A stretch of DNA of 33,771 bases from JBBEDC01 sp040881505 (GTDB taxonomy: Bacteria > Patescibacteriota > Andersenbacteria > UBA10190), in the NCBI GenBank assembly GCA_040881505.1, contig JBBEDC010000023.1, positions 1 to 33,771 of the forward strand. The letters are read 5' to 3'. Shown here one piece after another: positions 22,031 through 29,161 of the stretch; position 1 is the first letter of the stretch; each line of letters begins with the position of its first letter. Made by a program: the position numbers and the translations under genes. The notes beneath the pieces were generated by a model. The model was not told the DNA's origin, did no database searches, and saw only the letters and a list, made by a program, of their open reading frames with translations.

Positions 22031-22962
22031 GACTTCTTCATTGCATCAAGGACTTTACGATACGAGGTGCTACGACTCAGCCACGGTGCATCTTTGTTCC
22101 AAGGAGAGTCCATAGTCTTGAGAACCTGTTGAACCGCCTGGACTTCGCGAGACTGTGGCGCCTCTTCTTGCTCAAGGAAATTACCGTTTCTACGATGAAT
22201 AATAAAGAAGTCGCGGCGTTGCGTCCAATAGACTAATACCAACAGAGGCGGAACAAGAATTAATACGGCATATAACCCGAAATTTATACCCAACAACAAA
22301 TCAAACAACCCATGCACAAACCACGGGATAAAGAAGGCAGCCAAAAAGTATGTACGCGAGGTGTATAAGCTAAACACTCCTCGGGCAATTAACGCCCCCA
22401 TCAACCCTCCAAAGCTTATATGCGCCAATGTGGAAATCATAAACCGCAGGAAAAATACGAACACTAGAGCGTTGTAGCTGCCTTCTGTAAACAAGCTGCG
22501 GAAGTACAGGGTATTTTCCAACGTCGCAAATCCCAGACCGATCGCCACACCAATAACCAGCCCGTCAAATACCTGGTCTACCTTTTTGCTTCGCTTAAAC
22601 CACACGCGCATGATCAAGTATCGAATCCCCTCTTCAACGACCGCTACAACTAAAAACGTCCCGATTGCCGGAAACAGAATGTCCCACCAGTTTTGTAATG
22701 GTAAGATCGGCCCCTCGAAATAGTGAGACGTGGCTGGAAAGAACCGTTCCCAGTTGCGGTCAGCCTGGTCTTCAAGCAAAAATGCCAGCGGCACGCTGGC
22801 CAGACCGAGCGCAAAGGCAGAGGCAACCGCCCCCGGCTTAACGGATCGGTGATGATGCCGCAAATACCACAGCCAAATAAAAAATCCGGCCGGGAGCAGG
22901 CTAAGAAGGAAAGCAATGATCCCCAGGGCTACCTGAGGCGAGAAGACAGCGATATCAGCCAT
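22027..22962 (-). CDS. PrsW-like intramembrane glutamic protease
   Basis: 311 residues with about eight membrane helices. The conserved motifs of the PrsW/CPBP-like family are in order: VVEEGIRY (EE at 110-111), TLENTLY (EN at 149-150), LAHISFGG (H181) and HGLFD (H217, D221). Proteins of this type cleave single-pass membrane proteins such as anti-sigma factors. A soluble C-terminal tail after the last helix (RRNGNFLEQEEAPQ) is predicted cytoplasmic. The start at 22962 is chosen over an upstream TTG because AAGGAC lies 5 nt before it. It is coupled to the anchored protein downstream. Confidence 0.85.
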   Translation of the reverse strand: MADIAVFSPQVALGIIAFLLSLLPAGFFIWLWYLRHHHRSVKPGAVASAFALGLASVPLAFLLEDQADRNWERFFPATSHYFEGPILPLQNWWDILFPAIGTFLVVAVVEEGIRYLIMRVWFKRSKKVDQVFDGLVIGVAIGLGFATLENTLYFRSLFTEGSYNALVFVFFLRFMISTLAHISFGGLMGALIARGVFSLYTSRTYFLAAFFIPWFVHGLFDLLLGINFGLYAVLILVPPLLVLVYWTQRRDFFIIHRRNGNFLEQEEAPQSREVQAVQQVLKTMDSPWNKDAPWLSRSTSYRKVLDAMKKS

Positions 22963-22983
22963 AGTGTCCTTAAGGATACCATA

Positions 22984-23013
22984 CAAGAAAAAAGAGCCGC
23001 TGGTTTTCGGCTC
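22984..23013 (-). terminator. Rho-independent terminator of the gene at 23014
   Basis: On the minus strand GAGCCG pairs with CGGCTC around an 8-nt loop, followed by TTTTTTCTTG. The stem begins at the stop codon. Confidence 0.85.
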
Positions 23014-23589
23014 TTACGCATGTGTTCCCACCAGCTCGTACGCGTGCGGGTGGATTTCCATGGCGTTCTGGAACTCCTTGGCGAAATTCTCAATCGAGAG
23101 AAGGCTGCTTGTCCGCTGTTTGCGGCACAGCATCTCAACCTGCGCCTCGCTGATCTTCCTGACCTCGATGACCTCTCCCCAGAGAAGATGAGAGGTGTCC
23201 TGACGGGAAACCCAGCGCCAGGGCTGATTCAGGATGGTGGGGTGAGCACACAAGAGATCATCCTCGTCACGCAGGTAGATGTACTTGCTCAGCGTTGGCA
23301 GGATCTCATCCTTCGTCCACATGTTCGCCCAGTGCTGGGTGTAGTAGCTGGCACCAGCCTGGATGGAAAAGTTCCGATCCAGAATCCGCCTCAGTGCCTC
23401 CACGGCCTTCCTGTCCGCGCCACTACGACCGGCCACCGCGAACCTCACATTGCAGACAGTCCGACAGTCCCGGTCGAGGAACCCATGCAGCAGCTCATCT
23501 TCTTCCCGAAGATACGTGGCGTAGTCGCAGGTGCTTCCGGTGAATCCCTTCAGGAAATCAACAGCATCAAACACAAAGTACTGATGCAT
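23014..23589 (-). CDS. GC-rich protein of unknown function
   Basis: 191 residues, soluble, rich in Arg, Asp and Glu, no signal peptide. MHQYFVFDAVDFLKGFTG opens it. Later parts include DRDCRTVCNVRFAVAGRSGA and KYIYLRDEDDLLCAHP. Seven or so Cys and many His could bind metal, but no clear motif is seen. The start at 23589 is decided by GGAAGGAG 7 nt upstream. A promoter-like TTGACA and a hairpin followed by TTTTT lie in the 5' region. The gene has its own terminator. It differs from its neighbours in GC content and belongs to the cassette-like set. Confidence 0.6.
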   Translation of the reverse strand: MHQYFVFDAVDFLKGFTGSTCDYATYLREEDELLHGFLDRDCRTVCNVRFAVAGRSGADRKAVEALRRILDRNFSIQAGASYYTQHWANMWTKDEILPTLSKYIYLRDEDDLLCAHPTILNQPWRWVSRQDTSHLLWGEVIEVRKISEAQVEMLCRKQRTSSLLSIENFAKEFQNAMEIHPHAYELVGTHA

Positions 23590-23613
23590 AGCACAACTCC
23601 TTCCCAGTTCGTG

Positions 23614-23649
23614 AAAAGAACGAAAAACTCCGAGTGTTCGCGCTCGGAG
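23614..23649 (-). terminator. Hairpin terminator in the 5' leader of the gene at 23014 (possible attenuator)
   Basis: CTCCGAG, 8-nt loop, CTCGGAG, then TTTTTCGTTCTTTT on the minus strand, about 25 nt before the Shine-Dalgarno of the downstream gene. No complete gene on this strand lies upstream to be terminated. Confidence 0.5.
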
Positions 23650-23676
23650 CTCATGAAAATGTCTTTGTATCAATTC

Positions 23677-23742
23677 TTAGGCATTTACATCAGATCCCAG
23701 CGCGGAAATACCGCCCCAAATAAAGAGGTAAAGACTAAACAT
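23677..23742 (-). other. Possible 21-residue leader ORF
   Basis: A small open frame (MFSLYLFIWGGISAL and six more residues) between the candidate promoter at 23774-23803 and the terminator hairpin at 23614-23649. There is no Shine-Dalgarno and no codon run, so it may be chance. Confidence 0.2.
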
Positions 23743-23773
23743 GCGGTTTGTATGGATCCGTTGCATTGATTCA

Positions 23774-23803
23774 ACGCTAGCATAGGGGCTCAAAGGATGT
23801 CAA
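23774..23803 (-). promoter_or_regulatory. Candidate promoter of the gene at 23014
   Basis: TTGACA (23803-23798), an 18-nt spacer and TAGCGT (23779-23774) preceded by TGC on the minus strand. The predicted leader is about 180 nt and contains a terminator-like hairpin. Confidence 0.4.
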
Positions 23804-23864
23804 CGGTTTCCAACAATGCGGTGTGGACAATATTAAAAATATGGGGTAAGAAGATACGATATCT

Positions 23865-24722
23865 ATGTCTACCCGAGAACGCATCACTATTACTGTCAGA
23901 AAAGACCTGCTCCAGCAGCTTGATCGCACGATCGACCACCAGCGTATTCGGAATCGCTCTCATGCCTTTGAAGTCCTATTATCCCGCATTCTGGGCAGCG
24001 ATATTAACCAGGCAGTTATTCTCGCCAGCGGCATGGGTGTGAATATGCGCCCTTTTACGTACGAGATTCCCAAACCGCTCATTCCCGTTAGCGGCCAGCC
24101 ACTCTTAGAGCACACAATTGAAATGCTCCGCAGCCACGGAATTCGCAATATCGTTATTACTGTCAGCCACCTAGCTGACAAAATTCAGCAGCATTTCGGG
24201 GACGGAAGCAAGTTCGGCGTCTCTATTCGCTACGTCCAGGAAAAGCGGCTGTCAGGGACAGCCGGTGCCCTCCAAGCTGCTCAAAAAATTCTCAAAGATG
24301 AGCCGTTCCTGGTAATGTATGGGGACGTGTTAGTGGACTTGGATGTAACCGACCTGGTTCAAACCCATCATAATAACAAAACGGCAGTGGGCACAATTGC
24401 GCTCACCTCAGTTGCTGATCCTTCCGCATACGGGGCTGTTAAGCTGCGCGGTACGCGCGTAGTTGAATTTTCGGAAAAACCCACTATCAGCAGCGACGTA
24501 TCCCGCCTGGTATTTGCAGGTATAGCCGCCTTTGACCCCGCCGTATTCACCTTTATGCCCAAAGCAAGAAAGAAACTTCTTTCTTTAGAACAAGATATCT
24601 TCCCCACCCTTATCGAAGACGGACGATTATACGGATACATGTTCGAAGGGCAATGGTTTGATGTTTCGACTCCGGAAACGTACGAACAGGTTCTCAAGCA
24701 TTGGAAGAAGAACCCCGCATAA
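23865..24722 (+). CDS. Ribbon-helix-helix domain fused to sugar-nucleotide pyrophosphorylase-like domain
   Basis: 285 residues. Residues 1-45 (ERITITVRKDLLQQLD, RNRSHAFEVLLSRIL) look like a ribbon-helix-helix DNA-binding domain. Residues 50-280 are a nucleotidyltransferase of the glucose-1-phosphate thymidylyl/mannose-1-phosphate guanylyl type, with EIPKPLIPVSGQPL, SGTAGAL, the metal-binding MYGDVLVDLD and a late WFDVSTPETYE. The usual GXGTRLRP loop reads GMGVNMRP, so the first Arg is Asn. This may lower or alter activity. The protein may sense sugar nucleotides and regulate genes. The 3' end overlaps the convergent gene by 29 nt. Confidence 0.8.
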   Translation: MSTRERITITVRKDLLQQLDRTIDHQRIRNRSHAFEVLLSRILGSDINQAVILASGMGVNMRPFTYEIPKPLIPVSGQPLLEHTIEMLRSHGIRNIVITVSHLADKIQQHFGDGSKFGVSIRYVQEKRLSGTAGALQAAQKILKDEPFLVMYGDVLVDLDVTDLVQTHHNNKTAVGTIALTSVADPSAYGAVKLRGTRVVEFSEKPTISSDVSRLVFAGIAAFDPAVFTFMPKARKKLLSLEQDIFPTLIEDGRLYGYMFEGQWFDVSTPETYEQVLKHWKKNPA

Positions 24723-25134
24723 TACTCGACTTGTACTGCTCTGGCTTATGCGGCGGCAACCGTACTAGTCGAACGGATGACTTACCAACTTTGCTTAGTA
24801 GTGACTTGATCTCAGGATCAGACGGCCTTTGATCATATCCCACCACCAGCACATCGAACGGTAGTTGCTGCAACAACGTGTAACTATCCTGCTGTGCATC
24901 ACCAAGCACAGCCTCATCAACAAATGGATCAGCCTGAACGGCTGCAAGCCGTGCGGGCTCTCCCTGATACGGCTCGTGCTGCTTTATGGTACGAATGGCT
25001 GAGTCTCGTGCTACCACAACTGTAAGGTGATCACCATGCTTTTTCGCCTGAGAGAAAAGCCACGTATGCCCAACATGCAGCGGATCAAACGAACCGAATG
25101 TCAGCACCCGGACTTGCGTCAAAGCATCAAACAT
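24694..25134 (-). CDS. HxGH cytidylyltransferase-like protein
   Basis: 146 residues. LTFGSFDPLHVGHTWLF has the HxGH nucleotide-binding motif (HVGH) of the CTP:glycerol-3-phosphate/FAD synthase/PPAT superfamily. FDVLVVGYDQRPSD is the second conserved strand, and KPEQYKSSIMR at the end corresponds to the ISSTxxR motif. It transfers a nucleotidyl group to an unknown phosphorylated substrate. A CDP-polyol or phosphopantetheine-like acceptor is possible. It overlaps the end of the small TM gene upstream by 8 nt and so is the last gene of the pilus transcript. Confidence 0.85.
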   Translation of the reverse strand: MFDALTQVRVLTFGSFDPLHVGHTWLFSQAKKHGDHLTVVVARDSAIRTIKQHEPYQGEPARLAAVQADPFVDEAVLGDAQQDSYTLLQQLPFDVLVVGYDQRPSDPEIKSLLSKVGKSSVRLVRLPPHKPEQYKSSIMRGSSSNA

Positions 25135-25462
25135 CCGATGCTACCGGCGCCACAAAGAACCGATCGAACGACTCGTACGACGGAGGACTATACTGTGATC
25201 GGCCGCTGCGGTTACTTTCTATCGTTTCTAAAAGGCCGCGCTCAAGTGTTGGGTTATTAGGCGTCACTCCAGGCGGCAAAGATGTTTCCGCCTGCAATAC
25301 ACCGACCACGCGCGCAACAATGAGCCAGGCTACTACAACTATTCCTAATAAAATACACAACCATCGTACTTTGTTGCCTCCTAACGCAGACAGAAAGGAT
25401 ACCCCCATGCGCATGGCCTGGTTGCGATGTGAATGCCACCAATTTGGCTTTTTATCCGCCAT
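25127..25462 (-). CDS. Single-TM protein, fourth gene of pil cassette 1
   Basis: 111 residues. A basic cytoplasmic N-terminus (NWWHSHRNQAMRMG) leads into one membrane helix (WLCILLGIVVVAWLIVAR). About 55 extracytoplasmic residues follow, rich in Pro, Ser and Tyr. It follows PilO after 2 nt. The same place in the other cassette is held by 27653-27997, which has the same layout. It stands where PilP would be in Proteobacteria but is shorter and has no lipobox. Function unknown; probably a component of the inner-membrane pilus assembly platform. Confidence 0.6.
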   Translation of the reverse strand: MADKKPNWWHSHRNQAMRMGVSFLSALGGNKVRWLCILLGIVVVAWLIVARVVGVLQAETSLPPGVTPNNPTLERGLLETIESNRSGRSQYSPPSYESFDRFFVAPVASDV

Positions 25463-25464
25463 AC

Positions 25465-26037
25465 CTATATCTCTCTTAATAAATAGAAGTACACTACCAA
25501 ATCTATCGCATATAACTGCTCTGAGATAGCCGTGCGAGCGCGCGGGGCGGGGGCAAGTGTCCAGCTGCGAATGTCGACTACCTCTGGAGCGTGCTCAACC
25601 AAATCAATATAAGAAATTAACTGCGAGGGCCTTCCTACTGCTTGCACGTGCAATGATAGAGGGATTATCTCTTCCTGCTTACGCAATTCTTCAATATCCT
25701 TGTTCTCAATTGCGATGATATCAAGTGCAAGCCCTACCCGCCCTGCCAGCTGTTCTAAACGCTCAACTGCTTGTGGCGCTGCCCCGGCATCAAGAAACGA
25801 TAACGAGAGCTGATCAATGAGCTGGTCACTGCCGCCTAATCTACTCGTAATTTCTCCTAGACGAGCACGTAGGGCAACCGACTGCTCTTCTGATGTTCTG
25901 GTTTCCTGCAACTTCTCCGCTGAGCCTCTCACCAGATTCCACATAAACGGCTGAGCTACAGTCAATACAATAGCAATGAGAATCCAGGTTGTCAGCTGAC
26001 GAAATCGCCCCCATCCTGCTTGTTGTCGGTCAGGCAT
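25465..26037 (-). CDS. PilO-like type IV pilus assembly protein, cassette 1
   Basis: 190 residues. One N-terminal membrane helix (LTTWILIAIVLTVAQPFMW), then a coiled-coil stretch (AEKLQETRTSEEQSVALR) and a ferredoxin-like domain (IIPLSLHVQAVGRPSQL, YIDLVEHAPEVVDIRSW). This is the layout of PilO, which dimerises with PilN and links PilM to the pilus base. ISYIDLVEHAP is a common PilO feature. The start at 26037 is chosen over 26061 because GAGGAG precedes it and it begins 1 nt after the pilN stop. Confidence 0.75.
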   Translation of the reverse strand: MPDRQQAGWGRFRQLTTWILIAIVLTVAQPFMWNLVRGSAEKLQETRTSEEQSVALRARLGEITSRLGGSDQLIDQLSLSFLDAGAAPQAVERLEQLAGRVGLALDIIAIENKDIEELRKQEEIIPLSLHVQAVGRPSQLISYIDLVEHAPEVVDIRSWTLAPAPRARTAISEQLYAIDLVVYFYLLREI

Positions 26038-26038
26038 A

Positions 26039-26593
26039 CTAGGACTCCTCTCCCTTACCAAGGTTAATAGTGAAGGTATAGGTAGGGCTTAATCGATCAA
26101 TCAGGTTAGTGTGCGGAGCATCAATACTTTGCGCCCAACTAAGGCCGCGCAAACGCGCCTCTAAAACAATCAGGGTGTTGCGATTAACGGCTTGTCCAGA
26201 AAACACAAGCGTCGGCGAAGGAGTGGTACGAGTCGTTACCTTATCCACCGTTAACCCCGGTGGCAAAATTGCAAATAGGTCCTTCACCTTTTCGATCCAG
26301 CTAATTCTACCTGAATCAATACCATATAACGTTTCATATAGCTTATTCTGTTTAGAAATACCCTCCCGCAACTCCTGGTAGGTAGCCACCTCGGCCTCAA
26401 GCGTGCTGGTGCTGGTGCGAGCGGCAACATAAGCCATAATTTGCAGGGTGATTATAATAGCAACTGCTCCGGCGCTAACCGTGCCGAGGCCATAGCAAAT
26501 ATTTTTTACCACCCGAGTGGCGCCATCAACCATTGACTGCTTCGCCAAAAGACTGCGACGCTGCGGTGGAAGAAGGTTTAATTCTCGTTTCAT
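26039..26593 (-). CDS. PilN-like type IV pilus assembly protein, cassette 1
   Basis: 184 residues. The N-terminal MKRELNLLPPQRR is the conserved cytoplasmic PilN motif (INLLP) that binds PilM. A membrane helix follows (VSAGAVAIIITLQIMAYV), then a coiled coil and a periplasmic domain (ILPPGLTVDKVTTRT, LSWAQSIDAPHTN). It forms the inner-membrane platform of the pilus with PilM and PilO. It starts 7 nt after the pilM stop and ends 1 nt before pilO. Confidence 0.85.
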   Translation of the reverse strand: MKRELNLLPPQRRSLLAKQSMVDGATRVVKNICYGLGTVSAGAVAIIITLQIMAYVAARTSTSTLEAEVATYQELREGISKQNKLYETLYGIDSGRISWIEKVKDLFAILPPGLTVDKVTTRTTPSPTLVFSGQAVNRNTLIVLEARLRGLSWAQSIDAPHTNLIDRLSPTYTFTINLGKGEES

Positions 26594-26600
26594 ATATAGC

Positions 26601-27650
26601 CTATAAACTTTCCGGTGGGCGAAGCGCCAAGCCGAGCGCAGTCACGAAATGACTGGCATCTTGGGGTGATAACGGTGCCTTGCTCGCATCTTCGAAATAA
26701 ATGTTTGTCCAAGGGTTGCCAATTTCAATCGGAATCCCAGGAAACACCTCAGCCACTACTTCCCGTAATCCCGGCATATGAGCAGATCCTCCCGACAATA
26801 ATATTGCGCGCACAAAATGATCCGTCTGAAACTGAGCCGCCATTTCTCGTACCGTTTTCTCTATGCGCTGCAACAAACCAATAGTTGCCTCATGAAGGGC
26901 AGTGGCCACGGTCGCATCTTCTCCCCCCTTCTGCGGTTGAACCCCTATCAGCGCCTTCTTTTCCGTAGCTTGTTCTGGGGTCATATTAAGCGAATGGACA
27001 AGCTGCTGCGTTAGATCATCTCCCCCAACCTGGACGCTCGCGGTGAACTTCATCGTCCCTTCATCGAAAAAAACTACATTAGTGGCCGTTGCCCCAAGAT
27101 CGATTATAAGAACACCGTGGACATCTACCGCATTGGCCGGCAACAGGCTTCGCACAATCGCCTGGGCTTCAAGCTCTAGGGCCACAACATGCAATCCGGC
27201 CGCATCTAGCGCCTGTAGAATCGGATCGACCACATCTTTTTGAACTGCTCCTACAAGCACTTGGCTTCGCTCTTTTGTCTGGGCTGTGCGCGGCAACGGT
27301 TGCCAGTCCAAATACACCCGCTCAAGATCAAAAGGGATATGCTGGCGTACCGCCCACTGCACTGCTTCTTCTGTTTCCCGATCGCTCATCGCCGGCAAAT
27401 CAAGTACCCGAACAAACGACTGTGTTTCAGGAATAGAAGCTACGACCTCCTGATTTGAGATAGGGACAGGAGAACATTTCGTAAACGCGTCCTGCAGTGC
27501 AGCTGTGACAATAGTAAGATCTTGAATGATACCGCGTCGAATGATGTTCGGAGGCAGAGCCGACCAGCATACCGTCCGCAGTTGCGGATTTGATTTGCCA
27601 ACTACCTCGGCAACCTTGATTGATTTATCTGAAATATCTACACCGATCAT
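26601..27650 (-). CDS. pilM: PilM-like actin-fold ATPase, cassette 1
   Basis: 349 residues, the normal PilM length. MIGVDISDKSIKVAEV is the phosphate-1 motif of the actin fold. VASIPETQSFVRVLDLP, AVQWAVRQHIPFDLE and LIIDLGATATNVVFF follow the family. ILLSGGSAHMPGL forms the adenosine-binding part. PilM lies on the cytoplasmic side and binds the N-terminus of PilN. About half its residues look the same as in the second copy at 29158. It starts 2 nt after the small TM gene of the other cassette. Confidence 0.9.
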   Translation of the reverse strand: MIGVDISDKSIKVAEVVGKSNPQLRTVCWSALPPNIIRRGIIQDLTIVTAALQDAFTKCSPVPISNQEVVASIPETQSFVRVLDLPAMSDRETEEAVQWAVRQHIPFDLERVYLDWQPLPRTAQTKERSQVLVGAVQKDVVDPILQALDAAGLHVVALELEAQAIVRSLLPANAVDVHGVLIIDLGATATNVVFFDEGTMKFTASVQVGGDDLTQQLVHSLNMTPEQATEKKALIGVQPQKGGEDATVATALHEATIGLLQRIEKTVREMAAQFQTDHFVRAILLSGGSAHMPGLREVVAEVFPGIPIEIGNPWTNIYFEDASKAPLSPQDASHFVTALGLALRPPESL

Positions 27651-27652
27651 AG

Positions 27653-27997
27653 TTATTGGACATTTATTACTCGACTGGGAAAACTTGGCGTACGCTCATA
27701 TGCTGTCTGCCGATCTTCCAGCCATAACTCTAGCTCATTGATGGCCGGTATCGATAATTCTGTCTTTCGTGGACCTGTAATTTCTTCTCCGGGAACTAAG
27801 AATAGGAAAGAGAAGATAATCCACAGGCTAGCTACAATAAACACCGCTAGAATACTGCCTTCTACCCAGCGGTTATGCTGCAGAAGGAGCTGTTCCGGCA
27901 ATCGCTTCACTGTCCGTTTTATATACGAACCAAGCCAGACCAGCGTCTGCTTGTTCAGGCGAAACGATCTACGTTGCTTTGTTTTGTTATTGAGCTT
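27653..27997 (-). CDS. Single-TM protein, fourth gene of pil cassette 2
   Basis: 114 residues from ATG 27997. A very basic cytoplasmic part (MKLNNKTKQRRSFRLNKQ) is followed by one membrane helix (ILAVFIVASLWIIFSFLFL) and about 45 outer residues. Those include ELSIPAINELELWLEDRQ. Size, position and layout match 25127-25462, which suggests homologous fourth members of the two pil cassettes, although sequence similarity is low. It overlaps the pilO stop by 11 nt. Function is unknown. Confidence 0.6.
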   Translation of the reverse strand, partial: KLNNKTKQRRSFRLNKQTLVWLGSYIKRTVKRLPEQLLLQHNRWVEGSILAVFIVASLWIIFSFLFLVPGEEITGPRKTELSIPAINELELWLEDRQTAYERTPSFPSRVINVQ

Positions 27998-28598
27998 CAT
28001 TGCTGTGTACGAACATGATAACATCTGCACTCAGAACTGCAGATACGGCCGGTGCCGATGAAACTTCGTTGCCCGATGGCGCAGCCGAACTTACTCCCGT
28101 ACTTCCCGGTCGCGTACTAGACGACACTGCCCATTTATCCATATATATCAGATACGGAGCATGCTCGACCTGGTGCAAAAATGAGAGCACGTTCGATGGC
28201 AAACCAGAACCTACCACCTCAAGCGAAATTTTCTGCAAAGGACCTGTTTGCGGTAGAGGGTTGCCAGCAGCATCAAGAACAGCCACCTCTTTAATGTCGC
28301 TTACTGTAACACTGACATTAAGCTTTTGCCCTTCGCCCTCTATCCAACCCACTGCCTCTGCAATCTCCTCACGCTTAAGCACGTATGTGCGAATTCGATC
28401 AATATCAAATTGGTGTTTGGATAGCTCGGCCTTAAGCGTGCTAGCGTGAATTAAGTCTTCCGGCTGCTGCAAAACCGCTTGCTTTTTAGCTTCAACTGCT
28501 TGCTGTTGAACGCGGATATACCGATTGGCATACACAATCCCGGCAATAAGGCCGGCAATCACGGCAACACGAATAACCCACGCAATCCACGTCTTCAT
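27987..28598 (-). CDS. PilO-like type IV pilus assembly protein, cassette 2
   Basis: 203 residues. An N-terminal membrane helix (WIAWVIRVAVIAGLIAGIV), then a helical stretch (QQAVEAKKQAVLQQPEDL) and a globular domain (QKISLEVVGSGLPSNVLSFL, HQVEHAPYLIYMDKW) like the other PilO. It ends with a Ser-Ala-rich segment (SSAAPSGNEVSSAPAVSA) and a short strand. The order pilM-N-O and the 4-nt overlap with pilN support the assignment more than sequence does. Confidence 0.7.
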   Translation of the reverse strand: MKTWIAWVIRVAVIAGLIAGIVYANRYIRVQQQAVEAKKQAVLQQPEDLIHASTLKAELSKHQFDIDRIRTYVLKREEIAEAVGWIEGEGQKLNVSVTVSDIKEVAVLDAAGNPLPQTGPLQKISLEVVGSGLPSNVLSFLHQVEHAPYLIYMDKWAVSSSTRPGSTGVSSAAPSGNEVSSAPAVSAVLSADVIMFVHSNEAQ

Positions 28599-29161
28599 AG
28601 CTTTTTTGCCTTAAATAAAGTAAATGAAAACGAGATAGCTTCCCCGTTCGCAAGGTTTCTTAAAGGCGCCTCCACAGTTTCAACCCATTCTAAGTTTTGT
28701 AGCGCCCGCTCGTAATCCACTACAGCCGTCCGCGAGTCAGCACTTCCTCCTAGCGCTAATGCACGTTGAACCATCTGGCGCCCCTCAGCATCAACAGTAG
28801 GTAACACAATACGCTTTAACTCAATCGAGGTCACCTTAATACCAGTCGGGGCTTTTCCGAGTGCTTCTGCTACCAACGGCAGCCATATTTCTCCGCTAGC
28901 ATTTTCCTGCTGTACTGCTCGCAAAAATGTATTCTCTTGCGATACCTGGTCTATAGTTTCCGCTCCATTTTGAACCGCTTGGGGTTGCTCTAATACAACA
29001 GACATCCGCTCGAATACCCACCACAGACTGCCGTATGCCGCCACCACAAGCAACAAGCCGCTAACCACAACGGCATATACCCGCATGCCGCGTCGTTGGT
29101 AGATACGTTTAACCCGACCAGTTTTTGCTCCCGGGGGTAGTAAGTTAATTTCTGGCTTCAT
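28595..29161 (-). CDS. PilN-like type IV pilus assembly protein, cassette 2
   Basis: 188 residues. MKPEINLLPPGAKTGR is the PilN motif for binding PilM. A membrane helix (VYAVVVSGLLLVVAAYG) and a periplasmic domain (GKAPTGIKVTSIEL, LQNLEWVETVEAPLRN) follow. The latter resembles the end of the other PilN (LSWAQSIDAPHTN). It overlaps the pilM stop by 4 nt and the pilO start by 4 nt, so the three are translationally coupled. Confidence 0.85.
   Translation of the reverse strand: MKPEINLLPPGAKTGRVKRIYQRRGMRVYAVVVSGLLLVVAAYGSLWWVFERMSVVLEQPQAVQNGAETIDQVSQENTFLRAVQQENASGEIWLPLVAEALGKAPTGIKVTSIELKRIVLPTVDAEGRQMVQRALALGGSADSRTAVVDYERALQNLEWVETVEAPLRNLANGEAISFSFTLFKAKKL

Noticed and set aside
22723..23769. 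Plus-strand open frame of 348 codons
   Set aside because: It runs across two minus-strand genes, their terminator and a leader, and shows no family motif.
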